Origin: JBFLVU01 sp964589625 | GTDB taxonomy: Bacteria; Acidobacteriota; UBA4820; DSQY01 | Direction: 5' to 3' | Assembly (NCBI GenBank): GCA_964589625.1 | Contig: CAZPSH010000006.1 | Location: forward strand, 1-64,000 | DNA length: 64,000 nt | In this document: positions 33,854 to 51,002 of the stretch, in pieces | How the letters are laid out: every line of letters starts with the position of its first letter | Numbering within the stretch: the stretch's first letter is position 1 | Program-made: the position numbers and the translations under genes | Notes under the pieces: model-generated | What the model saw: the letters and a program-made list of their open reading frames with translations, nothing else | What the model was told of the DNA's origin: nothing | Databases searched by the model: none

Positions 33854-35077
33854 ATGAATCTGGCCCGCACGCTCGTCATCTCCTGGGACGTCCTCATGGG
33901 CCACAAGTTGCGGACATTGCTGTCCAGCACGGGCATCGCCATCGGCGTGGCCGCCGTCGTCATCATGGTGGGGGCTGGAAAGGCGGCGGAGGAGGAGGTC
34001 GTCGGAAAGGTCCGCAGCATGGGCACCAACCTCCTCGTGGTCCAGGCCGGACGGTTCCAGAACCTGGGCGGACGGACCCGCCAGGTCGCCACCTTCACGA
34101 CCCTCACCCAAAGAGACGTCCAGGCCCTCTCGCGCCGGATCACCGGAATCGAGCGCATCGCCGGGGTGTACCAGAGGAGCGCCGTGGTCCGGTACAAAGG
34201 AATCCGCACTCGAACCGACGTGGCGGGGGCCGAGCCTGCCCTCTTCCAGATCCGGGGCATCTCCGCCGCGAGCGGCCGCCTCTTCACCGACCTGGAACAG
34301 AGATCTTTGGCCCGTGTGGCGGTCGTGGGCCCCACGGTCGCGTCCAACGTCTTTTCCGGCGCGGACCCCGTGGGCAGATCCGTGGAGATCAACAGGATCC
34401 TTTTCAAGGTCGTGGGCGTCACCTCCCCGCGGGGCCAGGACCTCAGCGGGGACGACCAGGACGACGTGGTGTACGTCCCGCTCTCCACCGCCATGGTGCG
34501 CGTCTTCCACGTCACCTACCTCCAGGGCATCCTGATCCAGGCCGAAAGCGCCGAAGCCATGGCCTCCCTTCCCGACCAGATCGCTCCCGTGCTCCGGAAG
34601 ACCCACAGGCTCAAGCCGGGCAAGGAGAACGACTTCACGATCCAGGACCAGGCCCAGCTGATGCGGTCCGAGCAGGACACCAGCCAGGCTTTTACGGTCC
34701 TCGTGGGGAGCGTGGCTGGCGTCTCCCTTTTCACGGGAGGCGTCGGCATCCTCGCCGTCATGCTGATCTCTATCCGGGAAAGGACCCGGGAGATCGGCCT
34801 TCGGAGGGCCCTGGGAGGCCGGAGGAGGGACATCCTGGGGCAGTTTCTCCTGGAGGCGGGCAGCCTGGCCGCCATGGGAGGACTCTCGGGGGTCCTCGTG
34901 GGCCTGGGGGGCACCTGGCTCACCGTGCACCTCATGCGATGGCCCCTCGTTTGGCCCTGGAGCGCCACCGCTTTTGCCCTCGGGCTTTCGGTGACCATGG
35001 GAGTCGCCTTCGGCCTCTATCCCGCCATGAAGGCCGCCCGGCTGGAACCGGCCGTGGCCCTCCATGCCGCCGGCTGA
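33854..35077 (+). CDS. MacB/FtsX-type ABC permease (second)
   Basis: 407 aa. Same architecture as the preceding permease: N-terminal helix (TLLSSTGIAIGVAAVVIMVGAG), MacB_PCD periplasmic domain, FtsX helices (VLVGSVAGVSLFTGGVGILAVMLISI) and a YPAMKAARLEPAVALHAAG end. The two permeases are paralogous rather than identical, and probably form a heterodimer served by one ATPase. Start ATG at 33854 follows GGAGGGCTCCCTGG; the AT-rich element lies between the two genes. Confidence 0.92.
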   Translation: MNLARTLVISWDVLMGHKLRTLLSSTGIAIGVAAVVIMVGAGKAAEEEVVGKVRSMGTNLLVVQAGRFQNLGGRTRQVATFTTLTQRDVQALSRRITGIERIAGVYQRSAVVRYKGIRTRTDVAGAEPALFQIRGISAASGRLFTDLEQRSLARVAVVGPTVASNVFSGADPVGRSVEINRILFKVVGVTSPRGQDLSGDDQDDVVYVPLSTAMVRVFHVTYLQGILIQAESAEAMASLPDQIAPVLRKTHRLKPGKENDFTIQDQAQLMRSEQDTSQAFTVLVGSVAGVSLFTGGVGILAVMLISIRERTREIGLRRALGGRRRDILGQFLLEAGSLAAMGGLSGVLVGLGGTWLTVHLMRWPLVWPWSATAFALGLSVTMGVAFGLYPAMKAARLEPAVALHAAG

Positions 35078-35249
35078 CCCCGAAGGGGGACCGGCCCATG
35101 GAAAGAGGCCCCATGGATGGTGGGGGATCGACTTCGTCCATGGCAGCCGCAACGTCCACCTCGGCACCCCACCCGAGGGCTCGTCCGAGCTTCCAGCCCG
35201 TGTGGGCTCCGCAGGACTCCACCGTTCCCCACACCCAGAGGAGACCATC

Positions 35250-35777
35250 ATGAAATCGCTTCAAGCCCGGCTCCTTCCTTTCGTCCTGGCCTGCCTCGCT
35301 CCCCTCCTCGCCTGCCGAGAGGCCGGGGGAACCCGCGTCGCGGTCATCGACATGGAGCGAATCGCCTCCGACTCCGCCGCGGCCAAGGCCGCCTTCGCCG
35401 AAGTGCAGGCTCTTTCGGAGACAGCCCAGGGACAATTGTCTGGGCTCGCCCGCGAGATCCAAAGGGCCGAAGAGGCCGGGCGCATCCGGCCCGCCGATCT
35501 TGAGGCCATGAAGAGGCGGTGGATCGCCTTGAGGCAGGAGGCCGAATCCCAAGTGGGAGCCCGCCGCGAGGCGGCCGCAGCGGAGATGGAGGACGTCCTT
35601 CGCCGCGCCCTTGAGGAACTCGCTTCCGAGAACGGATGGGACTTGGCTCTCCGGAAGCAGGACGGAGTCGCCTGGTCCAAGAGGGACCTCGACGTTACGG
35701 CCCCCGTCGCGAGAAGGATGGACGAGATCTGGGGCCGAACCCACAAGGACCGAGCCAGAGGGCCAGAGAACCCGTGA
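35250..35777 (+). CDS. OmpH/Skp-like periplasmic chaperone, lipoprotein form
   Basis: 175 aa. Lipobox LLAC puts the Cys at residue 22; then VAVIDMERIASDSAAAKAAF, the Skp-type start, and a long helical coiled coil rich in Glu/Arg (about residues 45-135) resembling the Skp tentacles. Skp proteins hold outer-membrane proteins in the periplasm. Last gene of the efflux run; the 172-base spacer before it could hold its own promoter. Could also be a generic coiled-coil lipoprotein. Confidence 0.65.
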   Translation: MKSLQARLLPFVLACLAPLLACREAGGTRVAVIDMERIASDSAAAKAAFAEVQALSETAQGQLSGLAREIQRAEEAGRIRPADLEAMKRRWIALRQEAESQVGARREAAAAEMEDVLRRALEELASENGWDLALRKQDGVAWSKRDLDVTAPVARRMDEIWGRTHKDRARGPENP

Positions 35778-35838
35778 AACCGGGAGGTCATGGGCTCCGG
35801 CGCTCCTGGGCGCTCGGATTCGTGGGCTCGCACCTCTC

Positions 35839-35908
35839 GGCGGAGAGGGGGGGATTCGAACCTACAAGGACCCTGCGTTTCAAGGCCGCCTACGGTTCCC
35901 GGGGTGGG
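35839..35908 (-). repeat. Partial tRNA-Ser 3' end duplicate plus conserved block
   Basis: Bases 35839-35862 are identical to 35981-36004, the 3' end of the tRNA-Ser gene (acceptor and T-arm), 142 bases away. Downstream of it, 35889-35908 is a 20-base block identical to 50325-50344, which also lies beside a duplicated tRNA 3' end (tRNA-Gly). The rest of the 35778-35982 spacer holds no gene that I can support. Confidence 0.7.
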
Positions 35909-35979
35909 GGGTCAGCGGAGCGACCGAAGGGAGCGGAGCGCATAGGGGGGAGGACGGGACGGCCTTCCCCCTTGCTTCT

Positions 35980-36073
<94 letters not shown>

Positions 36074-36094
36074 GCGGAAAGGGTGGCCGCTTCT

Positions 36095-36124
36095 ATTATA
36101 GGCGGGACCGAGCCTGCGCGTCAA
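36095..36124 (-). promoter_or_regulatory. Sigma-70 promoter for tRNA-Ser
   Basis: TTGACG, 18-base spacer and a perfect TATAAT on the minus strand, 21 bases before the tRNA 5' end. Confidence 0.7.
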
Positions 36125-36177
36125 CGAAGAGAGGCTCTTGCGGCCCCTCCCGGTCGGTGGGATCCAGAGAACGCGAA

Positions 36178-36201
36178 GGGGGCGGGCCGAAGCCCGCCCC
36201 C
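36178..36201 (-). terminator. Terminator-like hairpin after rpoC
   Basis: Perfect 10-bp GC stem with a TTCG tetraloop 23 bases after the rpoC stop. The U-tract is weak (TTCG), so termination may be partial or assisted. Confidence 0.6.
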
Positions 36202-36224
36202 TATGGGTGGCGACGAAGAGCAGG

Positions 36225-40751
<4,527 letters not shown>

Positions 40752-40763
40752 ACCCCCTTAGGG

Positions 40764-45074
<4,311 letters not shown>

Positions 45075-45162
45075 CAGGCCGTCTCCTCAAGTCCAAACCG
45101 AACGGGTCCGACATCGCGGCCCTTTACGGGCGGGGTCCGCCCCGCGCTCGGAAAAGGCACAC

Positions 45163-45193
45163 GGGCAGGGCACGCCGGGATGGCGCCCTGCCC
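45163..45193 (-). promoter_or_regulatory. rplL-rpoB intergenic hairpin (attenuator-like)
   Basis: A 9-bp stem GGGCAGGGC / GCCCTGCCC with a 13-base loop in the 143-base rplL-rpoB spacer; a second GC hairpin follows at about 45126-45142. The position matches the partial terminator that lowers rpoBC relative to L7/L12 in enterobacteria. Confidence 0.55.
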
Positions 45194-45217
45194 AGAATGG
45201 ACGTGGCCGGCGGAACG

Positions 45218-45595
45218 CTACTTGATCTCGACAGTCGCGCCCTGCTCCTCGAACTTCTTCTTGATGGCCTCGGCCTCTTCCTTGTTCACGCCTTCCTTAA
45301 TGGCCTTGGGCGCACCCTCGACCAGGTCCTTCGCCTCCTTGAGCCCGAGGCTGGTGATCTCGCGGACGACCTTGATCACGTTGATCTTCTTCTCGCCCGC
45401 GTTCTTGAGGATCACGTCGAACTCGGTCTTCTCCTCCACGGGGGCCGCGGCGGCAGCGCCGGGGGCGGCCATCATGACGGGGGCCGCGGCGGCGGCGGAG
45501 ACGCCCCACTTCTCTTCGAGCATCTTGCTCAGCTGGGCGGCTTCCAGCACGGTGAGGGCGCTCAGCTGTTCGACGATCACATTCAGGTCGGCCAT
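45218..45595 (-). CDS. rplL: 50S ribosomal protein L7/L12
   Basis: 125 aa. Acidic stalk protein: N-terminal dimerisation domain, Ala/Pro-rich hinge (AAAPVMMAAPGAAAAAPVEE) and C-terminal factor-binding domain (FDVILKNAGEKKINVIKVVR, LGLKEAKDLVEGAPK). Recruits EF-Tu and EF-G to the ribosome. ATG at 45595 with AAGGAG upstream. Confidence 0.98.
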   Translation of the reverse strand: MADLNVIVEQLSALTVLEAAQLSKMLEEKWGVSAAAAAPVMMAAPGAAAAAPVEEKTEFDVILKNAGEKKINVIKVVREITSLGLKEAKDLVEGAPKAIKEGVNKEEAEAIKKKFEEQGATVEIK

Positions 45596-45682
45596 GGGAA
45601 AACTCCTTCTTGCGGCGAAAGGCCTCGAGCTTCCTGCTCTCGGCTTGAACGACTCAACCCAGAAACCCCTTACTCGATCCGA

Positions 45683-46201
45683 TCAACCTTCGGCCTGCTT
45701 GCCGCGCTCGGACAGGCAGACCGCCACGTTCCTTCCAGGCGTCTGAAGCAGGGTGGCCAGCTTCGTGGCCGGCGCCTGCAGGAGCCCGATGAGCTGGGCC
45801 CGCACGCCGTCGAGGCCGGGGAGCAGGGAGAGGGCCATGACGCCCGGGGCGTCCACGGCCTGCCCCTCCACCACGCCGCCCTTGACCTTCAGTTTCGGGT
45901 TCTCCTTGGCGAAGGCGATGAGGACCTTCGCGAGGGGAACCGGGTCCTTCTCGGACCAGGCCAGCGCCGTCGGCCCTTCCATCCACTCGCTGGCTCCCGT
46001 GAGGCTGGTGCCCTGGGAGGCCTGGCGGAGGAGGGTGTTCTTCACGACGCGCAGGCGGCCGGAGGATTCCCGGATCCGGTCGCGCAGCTGGCTGATGTCC
46101 TTGACCTTGAGCCCCTTGAAGTCCACCAGGTAGAACGCGCCGTTCTGCTGGATGACCTCCTGGATCTCCCGGATGGTGTCCTGTTTCTCAGCCCGGTTCA
46201 C
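45683..46201 (-). CDS. rplJ: 50S ribosomal protein L10
   Basis: 172 aa. N terminus NRAEKQDTIREIQEVIQQNGAFYLVDFKGL is the L10 rRNA-binding domain; the C-terminal helix binds L7/L12 dimers. Starts ATG 46201, 10 bases after rplA, and precedes rplL with an 87-base spacer, the usual place for translational autocontrol by L10-L12. Confidence 0.97.
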   Translation of the reverse strand: MNRAEKQDTIREIQEVIQQNGAFYLVDFKGLKVKDISQLRDRIRESSGRLRVVKNTLLRQASQGTSLTGASEWMEGPTALAWSEKDPVPLAKVLIAFAKENPKLKVKGGVVEGQAVDAPGVMALSLLPGLDGVRAQLIGLLQAPATKLATLLQTPGRNVAVCLSERGKQAEG

Positions 46202-46211
46202 GGCGTCCTCC

Positions 46212-46898
46212 TTAGTAACCGCTCACGTCCAGGCGGACGCTGGGGCTCATGGTGGTGGAGAGGTAGGCGCTCTTGACGTACTTGCCTTTGGCCGCCGAGG
46301 GCTTGGCCTTGAGGACGGCCTCGATGAGCGACTGGGCGTTCTCCAGGAGCTTGGCCTCTTCGAACGACTTCTTCCCCACGGGGCAGTGGATGATCCCCGT
46401 CTTGTCGACGCGGAATTCGACCTTGCCCGCCTTGAGGTCCTTCACGGCCTGGGTGACGTCGAAGGTCACGGTGCCGAGCTTGGGGTTGGGCATGAGGCCA
46501 CGGGGGCCGAGCACCTTGCCCAGCTTCCCCACCTCTTTCATCATGTCCGGCGTGGCCACGACGGCATCGAAATCCATCCATCCGCCCTGAATCTTGGCCA
46601 CCACTTCCTCGCCCAGAGCGAAGTCGGCGCCCGCCGCCTCGGCCTCCCGAACCTTCTCGCCCTGGGCCACCACCAGCACCCGGACGCTCTTGCCCAGGCC
46701 GTGGGGGAGGACCGTCGTGCCGCGGACCATCTGGTCGGCGTACTTGGGGTCCACACCCAGGTTCAGGGAGATCTCCACGGTCTCGTCGAAGCCCGCGAAG
46801 GCGATCTTCCGCAGAAGGTCAAGCGCCTCGGCGAGCGAGTACTCGCGCGGCTCCACCTGGGCCGCCGCCGCCTTGAATTTCTTACCTACCTTGGCCAT
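46212..46898 (-). CDS. rplA: 50S ribosomal protein L1
   Basis: 228 aa. Family motifs: YSLAEALDLLRK, LGVDPKYADQMVRGTTVLPHGLGKSVRVLV, GPRGLMPNPKLGTV and AAKGKYVKSAYLSTTMSPSVRLD. L1 stalk protein of the large subunit and translational repressor of its own operon in other bacteria. 12 bases after rplK. Confidence 0.98.
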   Translation of the reverse strand: MAKVGKKFKAAAAQVEPREYSLAEALDLLRKIAFAGFDETVEISLNLGVDPKYADQMVRGTTVLPHGLGKSVRVLVVAQGEKVREAEAAGADFALGEEVVAKIQGGWMDFDAVVATPDMMKEVGKLGKVLGPRGLMPNPKLGTVTFDVTQAVKDLKAGKVEFRVDKTGIIHCPVGKKSFEEAKLLENAQSLIEAVLKAKPSAAKGKYVKSAYLSTTMSPSVRLDVSGY

Positions 46899-46910
46899 GG
46901 CCCGATCTCC

Positions 46911-47336
46911 TCAGTCCACGATGTCCAGGCCCATGCTTCGGGCCGAGCCGGCGATGGTCTTGACGGCGCTTTCCAGGGTCTTGGTGTTCAGGTCGGGGAG
47001 CTTGTTCTTGGCGATCTCCTCGATCTGCTTGCGCGTCACCCTTCCCACCTTGTTCTTGTTGGGCTCCCCGGAGCCCTTGGCGAGCCCCGCGGCCTTCTTG
47101 AGGAGGTCCGAGGCCGGCGGCGTCTTGGTGATGAAGGTGAAGGAGCGGTCCGCGTACACCGTGATCACCACGGGGATGATGAACCCCTCCTGGCCCTTCG
47201 TCTTGGCGTTGAACTCCTTGCAGAAACCCATGATGTTCACGCCGTGCTGACCCAGGGCCGGACCCACCGGAGGCGCCGGGTTGGCGTTTCCGGCCGGGAT
47301 CTGGAGCTTTACTTCGGCAACGACTTTCTTGGCCAT
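46911..47336 (-). CDS. rplK: 50S ribosomal protein L11
   Basis: 141 aa, the usual L11 length. Motifs KLQIPAGNANPAPPVGPALGQHGVNI, FITKTPPASDLLKKAAGL and the C-terminal rRNA-binding domain ending GSARSMGLDI. Part of the GTPase-associated centre. Confidence 0.98.
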   Translation of the reverse strand: MAKKVVAEVKLQIPAGNANPAPPVGPALGQHGVNIMGFCKEFNAKTKGQEGFIIPVVITVYADRSFTFITKTPPASDLLKKAAGLAKGSGEPNKNKVGRVTRKQIEEIAKNKLPDLNTKTLESAVKTIAGSARSMGLDIVD

Positions 47337-47382
47337 AGCGGGAGTTCTCCCTGCCTCACCGGCCGCGCGGCCGGGAGGTCCG

Positions 47383-47904
47383 TCACAGCTTCTCCACCTG
47401 GAGAAAATTGAGTTCCACGGGCGTGGACCGCCCGAAGATGGTCACCAGCACAGTGAGCGTGGCGTGGTCCGCGTTGACCTTGTCCACCACCCCCTGGAAG
47501 GAGGCGAAGGGGCCCTCGATGATCTTGACCTTCTCGCCCGGCTCGAAGGTGTATTTCGGCTTGGGCGCCTCCGTGGCCTTCGTCATGTGGCCGAGCACCC
47601 GGTCCATCTCGTCCGGGCTGAGGGCCTCGCTGCTGACGAAACCGGTCACCTTGGGCGTGTTCACGACCACCTGGTGCGCCTCGTCGGTCATCAACATTTG
47701 GACCAGCACGTACCCCGGGAAGAACTTCTTGGTGGAGACGTGCTTCTTCCCGTTCCGGATCTCCACCACGTTCTCGGTGGGGATCATGACCTCGCCGAAG
47801 AAGTCCTTGAGCCCGAAGGCCTCGATCCGGTTCAGAAGGCTCTCCTTCACCCGGTTCTCAAAGCCCGAGTAGGTGTGGATGATGTACCACTGCATCTCAG
47901 CCAT
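47383..47904 (-). CDS. nusG: Transcription termination/antitermination protein NusG
   Basis: 173 aa. NGN domain (MQWYIIHTYSGFENRVKESLLNRI ... FFPGYVLVQM) and C-terminal KOW domain (FEPGEKVKIIEGPFASFQGVV). Couples RNA polymerase to Rho or the ribosome. Start placed at MAEMQW (47904); the third codon ATG is an alternative. The frame remains open further upstream, but that part overlaps secE. Confidence 0.97.
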   Translation of the reverse strand: MAEMQWYIIHTYSGFENRVKESLLNRIEAFGLKDFFGEVMIPTENVVEIRNGKKHVSTKKFFPGYVLVQMLMTDEAHQVVVNTPKVTGFVSSEALSPDEMDRVLGHMTKATEAPKPKYTFEPGEKVKIIEGPFASFQGVVDKVNADHATLTVLVTIFGRSTPVELNFLQVEKL

Positions 47905-47915
47905 CGGTTCGGCAC

Positions 47916-48161
47916 TCACTTGAAGAGGGCGAAGAGCCGGTTCAGGGCGCTGAAGACCACCTGGTCCACCACCCACAGATAGACGCCAAAGATGGCCACG
48001 ATGACGATCACCACCGCCGTGGTGTTGACCACCTCCGCGCGGCTGGGAAAGGAGGTCTTTTTCACCTCCATCCGAACGTCCTTCAGAAAGGTCGGAAACC
48101 GCTGGAACCATTCGAGAACTTTCACGGGCCGCCTCACTCGCTTCTTAGGAAATCCGGGCAC
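47916..48161 (-). CDS. secE: Preprotein translocase subunit SecE
   Basis: 81 aa, single-helix SecE. Amphipathic helix FPTFLKDVRMEVKKTSFPSRAEVVNTTAVV followed by one transmembrane helix (about residues 48-70). Clamps the SecYEG channel in the inner membrane. Start uncertain: GTG 48161 gives 81 aa, and in-frame GTG codons a little downstream would give the more usual 60-70 aa. Position between tRNA-Trp and nusG is conserved in bacteria. Confidence 0.93.
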   Translation of the reverse strand: MPGFPKKRVRRPVKVLEWFQRFPTFLKDVRMEVKKTSFPSRAEVVNTTAVVIVIVAIFGVYLWVVDQVVFSALNRLFALFK

Positions 48162-48225
48162 TTGGCTTCACGCCTCCCGCCCGACCTGGCTCACTTCTCC
48201 GGCTGTCCGGCTCTATCCTTTTCCG

Positions 48226-48278
48226 CCCCGGCCATCCGGCGGCGCTTGCCTACGTTGCTGGCAGGCGAGGAGGGGCTC
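48226..48278 (-). repeat. 53-bp perfect duplicate of the tRNA-Trp 3' end and flank
   Basis: Bases 48226-48278 are identical to 48483-48535. The second copy contains the last 20 bases of tRNA-Trp including CCA, plus 33 bases of spacer. The copies are 257 bases apart in the 354-base secE to tRNA-Trp spacer, in which I see no gene. Confidence 0.9.
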
Positions 48279-48515
48279 CCCTTTGGGCGGGCGGGGTGTC
48301 CCCTCCCGCCCAACGCTCGGCTGGGCCAAGCCCACCCTCGCGGGACAAGCTTCGATGACGCCCTCGGGCTCGGCCTCGCGGCCCACCCTCCCCTCCTGCG
48401 AAGAACCCCTTCGCCGGAAGGTCAGCGCCTTCCTCGCTCGTCCGGGCTTCTCGCCCCTCGTCACCTCTCTTTCCTTCATCGCCCCCGGCCATCCGGCGGC
48501 GCTTGCCTACGTTGC

Positions 48516-48591
48516 TGGCAGGCGAGGAGGGGCTCGAACCCCCAACCCCCGGTTTTGGAGACCGGTGCTCTACCAGTTGAGCTACTCGCCT
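48516..48591 (-). tRNA. tRNA-Trp (CCA)
   Basis: 76 nt with encoded CCA. Acceptor AGGCGAG / CTCGCCT, discriminator G, D-arm GTAGCTCAACTGGTAGAGC, anticodon loop CTCCAAA (anticodon CCA), T-loop GGTTCGAGCCC. Lies between rpmG and secE as in most bacteria. Confidence 0.97.
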
Positions 48592-48599
48592 GCGGGGGT

Positions 48600-48749
48600 C
48601 TACTTCACCTCTTTGTGGGCCTGGTGGGAGCGGCAGAACGGGCAGTACTTCCGCACCTCCAGTTTCCCCTGCTGCTTCTTCTTGTTCTTCGTCGTCGTGT
48701 AATTGCGGCGCTTGCACGCCGTGCACTGCAAATGAATGATGTCGCGCAT
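48600..48749 (-). CDS. rpmG: 50S ribosomal protein L33
   Basis: 49 aa, small zinc-ribbon type L33: MRDIIHLQCTACKRRNYTTTKN ... YCPFCRSHQAHKEVK, with both CxxC pairs present (C9/C12 and C36/C39). ATG at 48749, 3 bases after tuf, stop 48600, 8 bases before tRNA-Trp. Confidence 0.97.
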   Translation of the reverse strand: MRDIIHLQCTACKRRNYTTTKNKKKQQGKLEVRKYCPFCRSHQAHKEVK

Positions 48750-48752
48750 GTC

Positions 48753-49952
<1,200 letters not shown>

Positions 49953-50032
49953 GACCGCTTCTCCGCCGATGTCATTCGACCTAAACGGACCCGCCGTCGC
50001 CGCGACGGCTCGGTCCCATGAACGATCCTGAA

Positions 50033-50108
<76 letters not shown>

Positions 50109-50185
50109 CCTCGTGCCGTTAGTAGGCGAGTCCGTGAGTACGTGAGTAGGGCAACGATCTCTGCCCCAGCGCCGGACTCGGTTTT

Positions 50186-50233
50186 ACTCCCCTACTCCCC
50201 TACTCTCCTACTCACCTACTCACCTACTCTCCT
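50186..50233. repeat. Octamer tandem repeat ACTCNCCT, six copies
   Basis: Six head-to-tail 8-base units (actcccct x2, actctcct, actcacct x2, actctcct) plus a partial seventh. Units in inverse orientation (AGGCGAGT-like) lie at about 50120-50150, so the region between tRNA-Thr(GGT) and tRNA-Gly could form a long hairpin. Confidence 0.85.
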
Positions 50234-50242
50234 ACTTTGGTA

Positions 50243-50344
50243 TTGGAGCGGGCGACGGGATTCGAACCTACGGGCGCTAGGGGCCTCGCTCGCGTCGGAG
50301 TCCGCTCGCTCCGTCCCAAGCGCCCCTACGGTTCCCGGGGTGGG
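50243..50344 (-). repeat. Partial tRNA-Gly 3' end duplicate plus conserved 20-base block
   Basis: Bases 50243-50268 equal 50488-50513 (the CCA end, acceptor and T-arm of tRNA-Gly) 245 bases away, followed by a 20-base block (50325-50344) identical to that beside the duplicated tRNA-Ser end at 35889-35908. The remaining 50345-50487 holds no gene. Confidence 0.75.
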
Positions 50345-50488
50345 TCCCTCGGCTTGCCCCGCCCCGCTACGAACGCTCGCTCTTCGCTCCCGTTCTCGCC
50401 GCGGGCCTACGCCGTGTCCCACCCTTCGAATCCCTGCTCTCTCGCTCCCTTCTTGCCGTGTTTCTCTGTTTCCCTGCTTCCATCCTTT

Positions 50489-50564
50489 TGGAGCGGGCGA
50501 CGGGATTCGAACCCGCGACCCTCAGCTTGGAAGGCTGATGCTCTACCAGCTGAGCTACACCCGC
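50489..50564 (-). tRNA. tRNA-Gly (TCC)
   Basis: 76 nt with encoded CCA. Acceptor GCGGGTG / CGCCCGC, discriminator T, anticodon loop CTTCCAA, T-loop GGTTCGAATCC. Confidence 0.97.
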
Positions 50565-50616
50565 CCGTTCTTGCCGGACTCCCCCCCGGGGGGACATCCG
50601 CTCGCCGTCGAATAAG

Positions 50617-50703
<87 letters not shown>

Positions 50704-50776
50704 ACCAGGAGTCTGTGGGCCTGCGGCCCGGCTTCCGGTCATCGCGGCCAAGGTCGGGTTTCGTTTCCCGGCCCTT

Positions 50777-50851
50777 TGGAGCCGATGAGAGGACTTGAAC
50801 CTCCAACCAACGGATTACAAATCCGCTGCTCTACCGTTGAGCTACATCGGC
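50777..50851 (-). tRNA. tRNA-Thr (TGT)
   Basis: 75 nt with encoded CCA. Acceptor GCCGATG / CATCGGC, anticodon loop TTTGTAA, T-loop GGTTCAAGTCC. First gene of the tRNA-tuf operon. Confidence 0.97.
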
Positions 50852-50884
50852 GTGTCCGGCACACATCCGCCGGACAGCCGGAGT

Positions 50885-50913
50885 AATTTACCACATTCCG
50901 ATCCCCCGTGCAA
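50885..50913 (-). promoter_or_regulatory. Sigma-70 promoter of the tRNA-tuf operon
   Basis: TTGCAC (50908-50913), exactly 17-base spacer, TAAATT (50885-50890) on the minus strand, 33 bases before the tRNA-Thr(TGT) 5' end. The bases between are GC-rich, as in stringently controlled promoters. Confidence 0.75.
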
Positions 50914-50945
50914 GTCCCAGGGGGATTCCCCCCTTAGGGGAGCGT

Positions 50946-50983
50946 AGGAAAAGAAGGAAGCCCCGGGTTTCCCCGGGGCTTCC
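50946..50983 (-). terminator. Rho-independent terminator of the TonB receptor gene
   Basis: 12-bp stem GGAAGCCCCGGG / CCCGGGGCTTCC with a GAAA loop, followed on the minus strand by TTCTTTTCC; 19 bases after the receptor stop codon. Confidence 0.85.
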
Positions 50984-51002
50984 GATGCGCGAGACGTGTG
51001 GT

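Noticed and set aside
48162..48515. Integrated element between tRNA-Trp and secE suggested by the 53-bp repeat
   Set aside because: Only about 200 bases separate the copies and there is no integrase or recombinase; at most a remnant.
50186..50233. CRISPR-like tandem units
   Set aside because: Units are 8 bases without spacers; this is a simple tandem repeat, and no cas gene is present.
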